28,876 nucleotides of DNA from Scatosoma sp045614565. Lineage in GTDB: Bacteria > Bacillota > Clostridia > Christensenellales > Borkfalkiaceae. Location of the stretch: contig JAZLDG010000049.1 in assembly GCA_045614565.1 (NCBI GenBank), positions 1 through 28,876 of the forward strand, in the 5' to 3' direction. The notes under the pieces are model-generated. The model saw nothing but the letters and a program-made list of their open reading frames with translations. It ran no database searches and was not told where the DNA came from. The first letter of the stretch is position 1. Each line of letters starts with the position of its first letter. This document shows positions 1 to 8,105 of this stretch, one piece after another. Made by a program: the position numbers and the translations under genes.

Positions 1-1
1 T

Positions 2-427
2 TCTATGATTCCCGCCTTGAAGAACGCGGAATTTTTACGCTATGGCGTAATGCATAGAAATACGTATATTCAGTCCCCCGAAGTTTTAAATCGCGATTTT
101 TCGTTTAAGAATAATAGACGGATATTTTTTGCGGGGCAAATCACGGGTGTAGAAGGGTACGTGGAAAGCGCGGCAAGCGGTTTGTTGGCGGCGATACATA
201 TCGCGGACGAAATTTTAGAACGGCCTGCGCACGTCTTTGACGATACCACCGTTTGCGGGGCGTTGGAAACGCATATTTCCGCGCCGAACAAAGACTTCCA
301 ACCGATGAATGCAAACTTTGGTATTTTATCCCCTATGCCAACGAGAATTAAGGACAAAAAAGAACGCTATCGCGCGTTGGCGGAAAGAGCGTTGGAAAAT
401 ATAAAGTTGCAAACGCAAAACCGTTAA
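2..427 (+). CDS. trmFO: TrmFO, folate/FAD-dependent tRNA (uracil-54-C5) methyltransferase, C-terminal part
   Basis: This is the C-terminal part of the flavoprotein that makes ribothymidine at tRNA position 54 using methylenetetrahydrofolate. The frame is open to the window edge, so the true start lies upstream and the ATG at 5 is internal. Visible family blocks are RYGVMHRNTYI (about residue 12 of the visible part), FFAGQITGVEGYVESAASG (the FAD-binding region near the C-terminus) and NFGILSPMP. The protein ends in a charged helix. hslV follows after 23 bases; a trmFO-hslV-hslU order is common in Firmicutes, where xerC and codY often join it. Neither is visible here: hisS follows instead of codY. 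The family assignment is firm; the only uncertainty is the missing N-terminus. Confidence 0.93.
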   Translation, partial: SMIPALKNAEFLRYGVMHRNTYIQSPEVLNRDFSFKNNRRIFFAGQITGVEGYVESAASGLLAAIHIADEILERPAHVFDDTTVCGALETHISAPNKDFQPMNANFGILSPMPTRIKDKKERYRALAERALENIKLQTQNR

Positions 428-450
428 TTATACGAAGACAGGAGTACAGT

Positions 451-1062
451 ATGGAATTTAGAGGAACGACCATTTGCGCGGTAAAGCGCAACGGCGTCAC
501 CGCGATTGCGGGCGACGGCCAAGTGACGATGGGCGAATCGGTTATTTTTAAAAACACGGCGGTAAAAGTGCGCCGTATTTTCGGTGGCAAGGTAATTTTG
601 GGCTTTGCAGGTTCGGTGACGGACGCTTTTGCGCTTACCGAACGCTTTGAAGGTATGTTAAATAAATTTTCGGGCAATCTCATGCGTTCTGCCGTAGAGC
701 TTGCGGAGCTTTGGAGAAGCGACAAAATCGGCAGAAAGCTGGATGCAATGATGATTACGGCGGACGAAAATACGCTTCTTATTTTATCGGGAACGGGCGA
801 AGTGATCGAGCCCGACGAAGGTGTTTGCGCGATCGGAAGCGGCGGCAATTACGCGCTTGCGGCGGCGCGCGCCTTGTATCAGGAAACGGACTACGACGCG
901 GCGACGATTGCCCAAAAAGCCTTAAAAATCGCTTCGGAAATTTGCGTGTTTACCAACGACAATATCCGCTTGGAAACGGTAGGGGAAGAAGAACTCAACA
1001 AAACCCTGCCTCCCAAAAAAGCGAAAAAACCGTCGGGCAAAAAGACGGTAAAGGAGCAGTAA
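451..1062 (+). CDS. hslV: HslV (ClpQ), proteolytic subunit of the HslUV protease
   Basis: This is the threonine peptidase subunit that forms the double-hexamer chamber fed by HslU. The start ATG follows an AGGAG site at a normal distance. After a five-residue propeptide (MEFRG) comes TTICAV, so the catalytic N-terminal Thr would be residue 6. GDGQVTMG and the GFAGSVTDAFALTERFE block are typical of the family. At 203 residues it is longer than the usual 175-180. The excess is a C-terminal Lys/Pro-rich tail (PPKKAKKPSGKKTVKEQ) that is not part of the core fold. The stop codon is one base before the hslU start, which implies co-translation and matched stoichiometry. Confidence 0.95.
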   Translation: MEFRGTTICAVKRNGVTAIAGDGQVTMGESVIFKNTAVKVRRIFGGKVILGFAGSVTDAFALTERFEGMLNKFSGNLMRSAVELAELWRSDKIGRKLDAMMITADENTLLILSGTGEVIEPDEGVCAIGSGGNYALAAARALYQETDYDAATIAQKALKIASEICVFTNDNIRLETVGEEELNKTLPPKKAKKPSGKKTVKEQ

Positions 1063-1063
1063 A

Positions 1064-2371
1064 ATGGATTTATCCCCCAAGCAAATCGTATATAAATTAG
1101 ACAAATATATCATCGGGCAAAACGAAGCGAAAAAGGCGGTTGCAATCGCACTTCGCAACCGTTATCGCCGTGCGCAGCTTCCCGTAGAGATCCGTGAAGA
1201 AATTACGCCAAAAAATATCATTATGAAAGGTCCTACGGGCGTTGGTAAAACGGAAATTGCAAGACGGCTTGCCAAGCTCGTCAAAGCGCCGTTCGTCAAG
1301 GTAGAAGCGACGAAATATACCGAAGTGGGATACGTTGGCAAAGACGTAGAAGGAATGATCCGCGATTTGGCGGAATGTGCGTACCGTTTGGTAAAAGCGG
1401 AAAAGGAAGAAGAAGTCAAGGCGAAAGCGACGGCGGCGGCACAAAGACGCATCGTGCGGGCTTTGGCGGAAGCGAAGAAGGAAGAAAAGGGCGATACGGC
1501 AAAGGAAGTGTTTGAAGCCAACCTTTTAGACGGCTTGAAAAAGGGCGAGTACGACAATTTCGTGATTGAAATGGAAGTTGCGGACGTTTCCCAGCCTATG
1601 GAGCTGATCCCCGGCGGCGCGGCGATTTCTATCGGGAGCATTTTCGGCGATATGTTGCCGCAAAAGAAGAAAAAACGCAAATTCCCCGTCAAGGAAGCGT
1701 TCCAAATCGTGCTTGGCGAAGAATCGGCGAAGCTCGTGGACGAAGACGCGATTAAATCGGAAGCGTTATTCCGTGCGGAAAACGACGGGATCGTGTTTAT
1801 CGACGAAATCGATAAAATCGCGGGTAAGGGCAATCAGCACGGCGCGGACGTTTCGCGTGAAGGCGTGCAAAGGGATATTTTGCCGATCGTGGAAGGCAGC
1901 ACGGTCGTGACCAAGTACGGACCGATTAAAACGGATTTTATTCTCTTTATCGCGGCGGGCGCGTTCCACGTTTCGTCTATCGAAGATCTCATTCCTGAAT
2001 TGCAGGGGCGTTTCCCCGTTTCGGTGGAATTGCACAGCTTAACCAAGGAAGATTTCGTGCGCATTTTGACGGAAACGGAAAATTCCCTGACCTTTCAATA
2101 CGCCCAGCTTTTGTCCGTCGATCATATCGACTTGCAATTCGACAGCGGTGCGATTGAACGGATTGCGGAAGTGTCCGTAGAGCTGAACGCAACGAGCGAA
2201 GACATCGGCGCGCGCCGTTTGCATACGGTTATGGAATATTTGCTGGAAGATATTTCTTTCAACGCAGGCGGCGATTACCCCACGTTTACCTTGCAAATTG
2301 ATCGCAAATACGTAGACGAGCATTTGCAAAAACTGACGGGCGACAGAAATTTGAAAAAATACGTATTATAG
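1064..2371 (+). CDS. hslU: HslU (ClpY), AAA+ unfoldase of the HslUV protease
   Basis: This ATP-driven hexameric unfoldase passes substrates to HslV in the cytoplasm. Walker A is GPTGVGKT at residues 56-63. Walker B is IVFIDE at about 243-248, followed by DKIAGKGNQHGADVSREGVQRDILP. Between them lies the variable I-domain, rich in Lys/Glu (about residues 110-235). The sensor region has DLIPELQGRFPVSVEL and GARRLHTVMEYLLEDISF. The chain ends KKYVL; in this family the hydrophobic C-terminal tail inserts into HslV to activate it. The length (435) is typical. An AAAGGAG site inside the end of hslV serves the ATG at 1064. hisS starts 11 bases after the stop, so the genes probably share one transcript. 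Confidence 0.96.
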   Translation: MDLSPKQIVYKLDKYIIGQNEAKKAVAIALRNRYRRAQLPVEIREEITPKNIIMKGPTGVGKTEIARRLAKLVKAPFVKVEATKYTEVGYVGKDVEGMIRDLAECAYRLVKAEKEEEVKAKATAAAQRRIVRALAEAKKEEKGDTAKEVFEANLLDGLKKGEYDNFVIEMEVADVSQPMELIPGGAAISIGSIFGDMLPQKKKKRKFPVKEAFQIVLGEESAKLVDEDAIKSEALFRAENDGIVFIDEIDKIAGKGNQHGADVSREGVQRDILPIVEGSTVVTKYGPIKTDFILFIAAGAFHVSSIEDLIPELQGRFPVSVELHSLTKEDFVRILTETENSLTFQYAQLLSVDHIDLQFDSGAIERIAEVSVELNATSEDIGARRLHTVMEYLLEDISFNAGGDYPTFTLQIDRKYVDEHLQKLTGDRNLKKYVL

Positions 2372-2382
2372 GACGAAAAATT

Positions 2383-3633
2383 ATGATTAACATTCCCAAA
2401 GGCACGAAAGACGTTTTACCCCAAGACAGCTACAAATGGCAATACGTTGAAAACGTTGCACGTGAAACGGCAAAGCTTTTTAACCTGAAAGAAATCCGTA
2501 CGCCCGTATTCGAGCATACCGAGCTTTTTCAACGCGGCGTAGGCGATACGAGCGATATCGTCACCAAAGAAATGTACACCTTTAAGGATAAGGGCGACCG
2601 TTCGATTACGCTCAAACCCGAGGGTACGGCGGGAACGGTGCGCGCGTTTATTGAAAACGGTATGGCAAACGGCGTTTTGCCTGCGAAAATGTACTATATT
2701 ATACCGGCGTTCCGTTACGAACGCCCGCAAGCGGGACGGCTTCGCGAATTCCATCAATTTGGCGTGGAAATTTTCGGGGCGAAGAGTGCGCAAACGGACG
2801 CGGAAGCGATTTTGACGGCTGATACGCTTTTGAAAAAGCTGGGCTTGAACGTAAAACTGTATATCAATTCCATCGGCTGTAAAGAATGTCGCGCAAAATA
2901 CAACGCCGCGCTGAAAGCGTTTTTTGCGCCGCATTTAGACGAGCTTTGCTACGATTGCAAAACGCGGTACGAGAAAAACCCGTTGCGGCTTTTGGATTGC
3001 AAGGAAGAAAACTGTAAAAAGATCAACGCGAACGCGCCCAAGATGCTCGATTATCTTTGCGACGAATGCCGTACGCATTTCGACGCGCTCAAAAAGCACT
3101 TGGACGGCGTGGGCGTGGCGTATGAAATCGATCCCCGTATCGTGCGTGGTTTGGACTATTACACCCGTACCGTGTTCGAGTTCGTATCCACTTCCATCGG
3201 TGCGCAGGGAACGGTTTGCGCAGGCGGCAGATACGACGGCTTGATTGAAGAGCTTGGCGGAAATCCGATGCCTGCGGTCGGTTTTGCGGCGGGATTAGAA
3301 CGGTTGTTGATCGTAATGGAACAAACGGGCGTCGTTATTCCCGATACGGACAAGCCGACGGTATACCTTGCGGGTATGGACGAAAAATGCCGTGAAAAGG
3401 CGTTCGCGCTTGCCTGCGTTTTGCGCGCGAACGGCGTTGCAGCGGAAACCGATCATATGGAACGCTCGGTGAAAGCACAGTTTAAGTACGCGGACAAGCT
3501 CGGCGCGAAATACGTTGCGGTCATCGGCGGAAACGAACTGGAAGAAGGCGCGGCAAACGTGAAAAATATGTCAAACGGCGAAAGCGAAAAAGTCGCTTTT
3601 GAGAATATGCGCGACTATTTTTGCAAAAAATAA
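2383..3633 (+). CDS. hisS: Histidyl-tRNA synthetase
   Basis: This class II synthetase charges tRNA-His. The N-terminus (PKGTKDVLPQDSYKW) is the usual HisRS opening. Motif 2 is FRYERPQAGRLREFHQFGVE, the His-specific HisA block is RGLDYYTRTVFEF, and the HisB/motif 3 area has CAGGRYDGLIEELGG and VGFAAGLERL. A C-terminal anticodon-binding domain follows (about residues 325-416). The insertion around residues 165-230 has several CxxC pairs (GCKEC, YDCK, CKEENCK, CDEC) that look like a zinc site, as in many Firmicute HisRS proteins. The length (416) is normal. There is no T-box leader: the gene sits 11 bases behind hslU, so it is probably expressed from the upstream operon promoter. The ribosome site is weak (AGGAC). 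Confidence 0.96.
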   Translation: MINIPKGTKDVLPQDSYKWQYVENVARETAKLFNLKEIRTPVFEHTELFQRGVGDTSDIVTKEMYTFKDKGDRSITLKPEGTAGTVRAFIENGMANGVLPAKMYYIIPAFRYERPQAGRLREFHQFGVEIFGAKSAQTDAEAILTADTLLKKLGLNVKLYINSIGCKECRAKYNAALKAFFAPHLDELCYDCKTRYEKNPLRLLDCKEENCKKINANAPKMLDYLCDECRTHFDALKKHLDGVGVAYEIDPRIVRGLDYYTRTVFEFVSTSIGAQGTVCAGGRYDGLIEELGGNPMPAVGFAAGLERLLIVMEQTGVVIPDTDKPTVYLAGMDEKCREKAFALACVLRANGVAAETDHMERSVKAQFKYADKLGAKYVAVIGGNELEEGAANVKNMSNGESEKVAFENMRDYFCKK

Positions 3634-3651
3634 GACAAAGGAGAAAAATAT

Positions 3652-3963
3652 ATGAGACAGGTAACGAGTCAAGAATTAGAAGAATTGATCGTAGGCGAAA
3701 AAACGGTATTTTGTGATTTTTGGGCAAGCTGGTGCGGACCTTGCAGAATGCTCGCGCCCGTGTTTGAACGGGTGGCAAGCAAGTACGAAGATCAAGCCGA
3801 ATTTGTCAAGCTCAACGTAGACGAAGAAAGCGAAGCGGCAATGAAATACGGGATCTCGTCCATTCCGAATATTATCGCATTCCAAGGGGGCAGGGTTAAG
3901 AATAACAGCCTTGGGTTCGTTCCCGAAGAAGCGTTGGAAGCTTTCGTAAAGAATAATTTATAA
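3652..3963 (+). CDS. trxA: Thioredoxin
   Basis: This small cytoplasmic dithiol-disulfide oxidoreductase has the active site WCGPC with cysteines at residues 28 and 31, in the classical FWASWCGPCRMLAPVFE context. The cis-proline loop is SSIPNI, followed by the last strand and helix. The 103-residue length is standard. An AAAGGAG site sits seven to eight bases before the ATG. It is the last gene of the trmFO-hslVU-hisS run: a strong terminator starts eight bases after the stop. A partner thioredoxin reductase is not in the window. Confidence 0.95.
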   Translation: MRQVTSQELEELIVGEKTVFCDFWASWCGPCRMLAPVFERVASKYEDQAEFVKLNVDEESEAAMKYGISSIPNIIAFQGGRVKNNSLGFVPEEALEAFVKNNL

Positions 3964-3970
3964 GTACAAA

Positions 3971-4007
3971 CCCCCGTTTGACAAGCTTTGTCAAACGGGG
4001 GGTTTTT
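3971..4007 (+). terminator. Rho-independent terminator of the trmFO-trxA operon
   Basis: A 14-bp perfect stem (3971-3984 with 3988-4001) with a 3-base loop is followed by a run of five T at 4003-4007. It lies just after trxA and ends the plus-strand operon. Confidence 0.92.
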
Positions 4008-4032
4008 CGTCCTAATCAATTAGGATATTAAA

Positions 4033-4055
4033 AACCGCCTGCCTTGCAGACGGTT
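4033..4055. terminator. Secondary hairpin between convergent genes
   Basis: AACCG...CGGTT arms with an inner CTGC/GCAG helix and one mismatch form a hairpin; its T-rich tail on the plus strand (ATTCTTTAT) is weak. It lies between two better terminators and is probably a back-up stop. A short palindrome TCCTAATCAATTAGGA sits just before it at 4010-4025. Confidence 0.5.
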
Positions 4056-4069
4056 ATTCTTTATACAAG

Positions 4070-4097
4070 AAAAAAGTCCGAGTGCTCGGACTTTTTT
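4070..4097. terminator. Bidirectional terminator, mainly for the P-type ATPase gene
   Basis: Six A, a perfect 7-bp stem (GTCCGAG/CTCGGAC, loop TG) and six T form a symmetric terminator that can act on both strands. It begins three bases past the end of the minus-strand ATPase gene. Confidence 0.9.
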
Positions 4098-4099
4098 AG

Positions 4100-6604
4100 T
4101 TATTCGTCAACGGGGTTAATCATATCGAAGAACGATATAAGTACCTTGGATAGCGGGAAACTTAATTGTACGATAATCACCATTAGCAGGATTTGCGCGA
4201 GTGTGAATTGTACGTTCGTCCAGCCCGTAAACACGATTTCGCCGAGTACGGGTATGGAAACGACCAAAACGCATAGCGTAGTGGCGAGTATGAACAAAAT
4301 CGCGCGCAAAATATTAAAGGGTTGGGAAATACGATAGAGCATTACCAGTCCGCAAAAGGTCAGCGCGCACATCATAAGCGCGTGGAATTCGGGGGTATCG
4401 CCGACGAAGCCGAACGCTTCCGCAAGCGGCGTTGCGTGGATTACGTACAGCGTGAGTATGCCCACGGCAATCGTTAGCGCACCAGGTATTGCCCGACTTA
4501 AAACGTAGGGGATAAACTTGCCTTTTACGCGCGCGTTATTCGGTTGCAAGGAAAGCACGGTGGACGGTAATGCGCTGACGAACATTTCAAACATTAGCAT
4601 ATTATTCGGCTCGAAGAAGTACTGTACCTGCAAGGACAGGCACACAATCGACAGCACCAAAATAAGCAACGTTTTCATAATAAACAGTGACGACGAGTTT
4701 TTCACGTTGTTAATAACCCGTCTGCCTTCGTTTACGATTTTTGGCATAGAAGCGAAATTATTATCCTGCAAAACGAGATTAGAAACGTTCCTTGCGGCGT
4801 CGCTTCCCGAAGCGACGGAAATGGCGCAATCGGCTTCCTTCATCGCTAAAATATCGTTCACGCCGTCGCCCGTCATAGCAACCGTCGCGCCCGCTTTTTT
4901 AATAGCGCGGATCAAAATTGCTTTTTGTTCGGGCGTGACGCGTCCGAAAACGGTGTACTGATTTGCCGCCGTTTCCACTTCCAAGTCCGAAAGCCCTTCC
5001 AAGGAAATGAAATGCGAAGCGTTCTTAATTCCCGCGCGGCGTGCCACTTCGGAAACGGTAACGGGGTTATCACCCGAAATGACTTTCACGGCAACGTCGT
5101 TTTCCTTAAACCATTTAATCGTTTCAATGGCGTCGGGGCGGATATTGTCGGAAAGGGTGATAATCGCAATCGCTTTCACGCCCACGGGGAGCTTATCGCC
5201 TTGGATTTGTCCCGTGGAATAGCCCACAACGAGCACGCGTAAGCCCATTTGCGCGTATTGTTTGACGATTTTATCAATTCTCGTCGGCATCGGCTTTAAC
5301 ACGAACTCGGGCGCGCCCATCACGAACGTTCCCACACCTTCAAAGGTCACGGCGGAGAGCTTTCTCGCGGACGAGAAAGGCAAGGTCACGGTCGGCGTCA
5401 ATGCCGAAGAATGACCGAAACGCTCGTACAAAGCGATGGAAGTTTGGTTGTTATCGTCCAAGGACGCGAGCATCGAGCCTAAAATATCGTCGATACCGTA
5501 ATCGGTGTTATTATTGAGCAAAATACAATCGCTGACTTTCATTCTGCCGTCGGTGATCGTACCCGTTTTATCCAAGCACAAAACGTTGACGCGGGCGAGC
5601 ATTTCGAGCGAATACATATCCTGCACGAGCGTGTTATATTTCGCAAGCCGTATCATACCCGTAGACAGCGCAACGGTGGTAAGGAGCAATAATCCCGACG
5701 GGATCATACCGATGACGACGGAAGCGGTACGGCGAATGGCGTTAGCGATCGTTTCGTTGCCGACGGCAAGGTTTTGCCAAAATCCGCCCGTTTGCGCGAT
5801 TTGCGTCCAGTTATCGCCCATATTGTTAAAGAACATAAACACGGCGATGGGAACAATCGCGATACCGATTACGCGAATGAACAGCGTAATAGAGTTCATA
5901 ATTTCCGAGTTGGGGCGTTTATACGTTTTCGCCCGCGCCGTCAATTTACTGATATACGTATCGTTTGCGATTTTATCCACGCGCACGGCGAGCTTACCAC
6001 TCGCCACGAACGAGCCTGCGTATACGAAATCGCCGTCGTCCTTTTTAATAGGTACGGATTCGCCTGTTAAAAGGGATTCGTTCAATTCCGCGTTCCCTTC
6101 GATTGCGATACAGTCCGCAGGGACTTGCTGCCCAGCCGACAAAATCAAGATATCGTCGATGACGATTTGTTCGACGGGGATATCCAAATGCTCCCCGCTT
6201 CTCACGACGTGCGCCGTGGGGGACGAGAGTATGGAAAGCTTATCGAGCTTTAATTTTGCGCGGATTTCCAAAAAAATACTAAACGTGATATTCGCAAGAA
6301 AAATAAGTACGAATAAGAACTGGGAAACGGGTGCGCGGGCGAGCAAAAGCATCAACGCCGCGATCAAGCACAATAAATTGAAAAAGGTACAAATATTGCC
6401 TAAAAAGATACTGCGATAGCTCTTGGAGTATTTTTTGCCCGTTTTATTAACCAAGCCCTGCGCGATCCGTTCTTCGACCTGCGCTTTGGAAAGCCCTTCG
6501 CTTGCGTCCGCGTTAAAACGACGGATTTCCGCTTGCGGTTGGGGTTGTTTTTTATTTATTTTTTCTTTCTTTTTTTCGATTGGATTTTGTTTTTTCGTTG
6601 CCAT
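4100..6604 (-). CDS. P-type cation-transporting ATPase (CtpE/Ca2+-type P2 family)
   Basis: This ATP-driven membrane cation pump has 834 residues. Order: basic N-tail (Lys/Gln-rich), an N-terminal segment GLSKAQVEERIAQGLVN, two TM segments, the actuator domain with TGES at 180-183, TM3-TM4 with the MIPSGLLLL bend, the phosphorylation loop DKTGT with Asp345, a nucleotide-binding domain, the hinge TGDGVND at 578-584, then six more TM segments. There is no N-terminal heavy-metal domain and no CPC motif, which argues against a Cu/Zn/Cd pump. The overall layout resembles the CtpE-like group linked to Ca2+ uptake, but the ion is inferred. I place the start at 6604, not at the ATG 19 codons upstream: GGAGCG lies just before it, and the upstream ATG overlaps the -35 region of the visible promoter. 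Confidence 0.88.
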   Translation of the reverse strand: MATKKQNPIEKKKEKINKKQPQPQAEIRRFNADASEGLSKAQVEERIAQGLVNKTGKKYSKSYRSIFLGNICTFFNLLCLIAALMLLLARAPVSQFLFVLIFLANITFSIFLEIRAKLKLDKLSILSSPTAHVVRSGEHLDIPVEQIVIDDILILSAGQQVPADCIAIEGNAELNESLLTGESVPIKKDDGDFVYAGSFVASGKLAVRVDKIANDTYISKLTARAKTYKRPNSEIMNSITLFIRVIGIAIVPIAVFMFFNNMGDNWTQIAQTGGFWQNLAVGNETIANAIRRTASVVIGMIPSGLLLLTTVALSTGMIRLAKYNTLVQDMYSLEMLARVNVLCLDKTGTITDGRMKVSDCILLNNNTDYGIDDILGSMLASLDDNNQTSIALYERFGHSSALTPTVTLPFSSARKLSAVTFEGVGTFVMGAPEFVLKPMPTRIDKIVKQYAQMGLRVLVVGYSTGQIQGDKLPVGVKAIAIITLSDNIRPDAIETIKWFKENDVAVKVISGDNPVTVSEVARRAGIKNASHFISLEGLSDLEVETAANQYTVFGRVTPEQKAILIRAIKKAGATVAMTGDGVNDILAMKEADCAISVASGSDAARNVSNLVLQDNNFASMPKIVNEGRRVINNVKNSSSLFIMKTLLILVLSIVCLSLQVQYFFEPNNMLMFEMFVSALPSTVLSLQPNNARVKGKFIPYVLSRAIPGALTIAVGILTLYVIHATPLAEAFGFVGDTPEFHALMMCALTFCGLVMLYRISQPFNILRAILFILATTLCVLVVSIPVLGEIVFTGWTNVQFTLAQILLMVIIVQLSFPLSKVLISFFDMINPVDE

Positions 6605-6634
6605 AATCGCTCCGTAAAGGGATATAGTGATTTT

Positions 6635-6663
6635 ATTATAGCACACGCGCAAAAAAAACACAA
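6635..6663 (-). promoter_or_regulatory. Promoter of the P-type ATPase gene
   Basis: On the minus strand there is an extended -10 TGCTATAAT (6643-6635) with a poor -35 (TTGTGT) 17 bases upstream. It predicts a leader of about 25 bases and lies back to back with the serS promoter. Confidence 0.75.
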
Positions 6664-6713
6664 CTTTTTTCGGGATTTTTTGTGGGAATTTGGCGGGGAT
6701 AGTTTTTATTTAA

Positions 6714-6742
6714 TTGCTTTTCCGCGAAAAAAGTTGTATAAT
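6714..6742 (+). promoter_or_regulatory. serS promoter
   Basis: TTGCTT (6714-6719), a 17-bp spacer and TATAAT (6737-6742). The predicted start near 6749 leaves only about 25 bases before serS, so there is no room for a T-box leader. Confidence 0.82.
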
Positions 6743-6773
6743 AGGGGAAACGATATAGACCGAGGTGTAAAAA

Positions 6774-8063
6774 ATGATTGATATCAATCTTATCCGCACG
6801 AACGCGGAACTCGTAAAAGAAAACATTAAAAAGAAATTCCAAGATAAAAAGCTGCCGCTCGTGGACGAAGCGTTGGCGTTAGATACGCGCCGCCGCGAAC
6901 TCATCGCCGAAGGCGATTCGCTCCGTTCGGCGCGGAATACCCTTTCCAAACAAGTGGGTATATTGATGAAAGAAGGCAAGAGAGAAGAAGCCGAAGCCGT
7001 AAAAGCGCAGGTAAAAGCGGATGCGGACAGACTGCTTGCGATTGAAAAGGAAAACGAAGAAGTCGAAGCGGCGTTGAAAAAGGTGATGATGTCTATTCCG
7101 AACATTATCGCCGACGACGTGCCTATCGGCAAGGACGACGCGGAAAACGTGGAACTGCAACGCTTCGGCGAAGCCAAGCTCCCCGAATTTGAAGTGCCTT
7201 ATCACTTGGATATTTTGGAAAAACTGGACGGTATCGACGTCGATTCCGCCCGCCGTACTTCGGGACAAGGCTTTTACTATCTCACGGGCGATATCGCGCG
7301 GTTACATTCCGCGGTGCTTACCTACGCGCGTGATTTTATGATCGATAAAGGCTTTACGTACGTGATCCCGCCGTATATGATCCACGGCGACGTCGTTTCG
7401 GGCGTTATGAGCTTCGACGAAATGGAAAATATGATGTACAAGATCGAAGGGGAAGATTTGTACTTGATCGGTACGAGCGAACACTCGATGATCGGGCGGT
7501 TTATGGGTCAAATCATCGACGGTGCGAAGCTTCCCTTAACGCTTACGAGCTATTCGCCTTGTTTTAGAAAGGAAAAGGGCGCGCACGGGATTGAAGAACG
7601 CGGTATTTACCGTATACACCAATTTGAAAAGCAGGAAATGATCGTCGTTTGCCGTCCCGAAGAAAGCGAAGAATGGTACGAAAAGCTTTGGAGCTACACG
7701 GTCGAACTCTTCCGTTCGTTGGATATTCCCGTAAGACAGCTCGGTTGCTGTTCGGGTGACCTTGCGGACTTGAAATACAAGAGCTGTGACGTAGAAGCTT
7801 GGAGTCCCCGTCAAAAGAAATATTTTGAAGTGGGTTCTTGCTCCAACCTTACTGATGCGCAAGCGCGCCGTCTTGCGATCCGTTATAAGGACAGCGACGG
7901 CAAGGTGAAGCTCGCGCATACGCTCAATAATACCGTGGTTGCTCCGCCCCGTATGCTGATTGCGTTCGTGGAAAACCATTTGCAAGCGGACGGAAGCGTG
8001 ACTATTCCCGAAGCGTTACGCCCCTATATGGGCGGTAAGAGCGTAATCTCGCCTAAAAATTAA
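6774..8063 (+). CDS. serS: Seryl-tRNA synthetase
   Basis: This class II synthetase charges tRNA-Ser (and tRNA-Sec where present). The N-terminus MIDINLIRTNAELVKENIKKK leads into the long antiparallel coiled-coil arm (about residues 30-105, rich in Glu/Lys/Ala) that grips the tRNA variable arm. Motif 2 is CFRKEKGAHGIEERGIYRIHQFEKQEM. The serine pocket region has GCCSGDLADLKYKSCDVEAW, and motif 3 sits in LAHTLNNTVVAPPRMLIAFVENH. The end IPEALRPYMGG is typical. The length of 429 is normal. The ATG follows CGAGGTG at a suitable spacing and has its own promoter. A hairpin follows the stop codon. Confidence 0.96.
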   Translation: MIDINLIRTNAELVKENIKKKFQDKKLPLVDEALALDTRRRELIAEGDSLRSARNTLSKQVGILMKEGKREEAEAVKAQVKADADRLLAIEKENEEVEAALKKVMMSIPNIIADDVPIGKDDAENVELQRFGEAKLPEFEVPYHLDILEKLDGIDVDSARRTSGQGFYYLTGDIARLHSAVLTYARDFMIDKGFTYVIPPYMIHGDVVSGVMSFDEMENMMYKIEGEDLYLIGTSEHSMIGRFMGQIIDGAKLPLTLTSYSPCFRKEKGAHGIEERGIYRIHQFEKQEMIVVCRPEESEEWYEKLWSYTVELFRSLDIPVRQLGCCSGDLADLKYKSCDVEAWSPRQKKYFEVGSCSNLTDAQARRLAIRYKDSDGKVKLAHTLNNTVVAPPRMLIAFVENHLQADGSVTIPEALRPYMGGKSVISPKN

Positions 8064-8069
8064 CGGAAT

Positions 8070-8094
8070 GACTTGCAAGCCCCGCTTGCAAGTC
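8070..8094 (+). terminator. Hairpin after serS, probable partial terminator
   Basis: An 11-bp stem (8070-8080 with 8084-8094) with loop CCC is followed by CACTATTTTG, a poor T tract. It may only reduce read-through into the exonuclease gene, which has no clear promoter of its own. The in-frame TTG at 8073 lies in this stem and is not a credible start. Confidence 0.6.
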
Positions 8095-8105
8095 ACTATT
8101 TTGTG

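Noticed and set aside
5505..6419. A 304-codon plus-strand frame opposite the P-type ATPase
   Set aside because: It lies wholly within the ATPase gene, whose motifs are unmistakable. The antisense product has no recognisable features.
6749..6773. T-box leaders for serS or hisS
   Set aside because: The serS leader is only about 25 bases and hisS sits 11 bases after hslU, leaving no room for a T-box.
8073..8105. An upstream TTG start for the exonuclease gene
   Set aside because: The TTG is inside the serS hairpin and the encoded residues do not fit the family N-terminus, which begins at the ATG at 8106.
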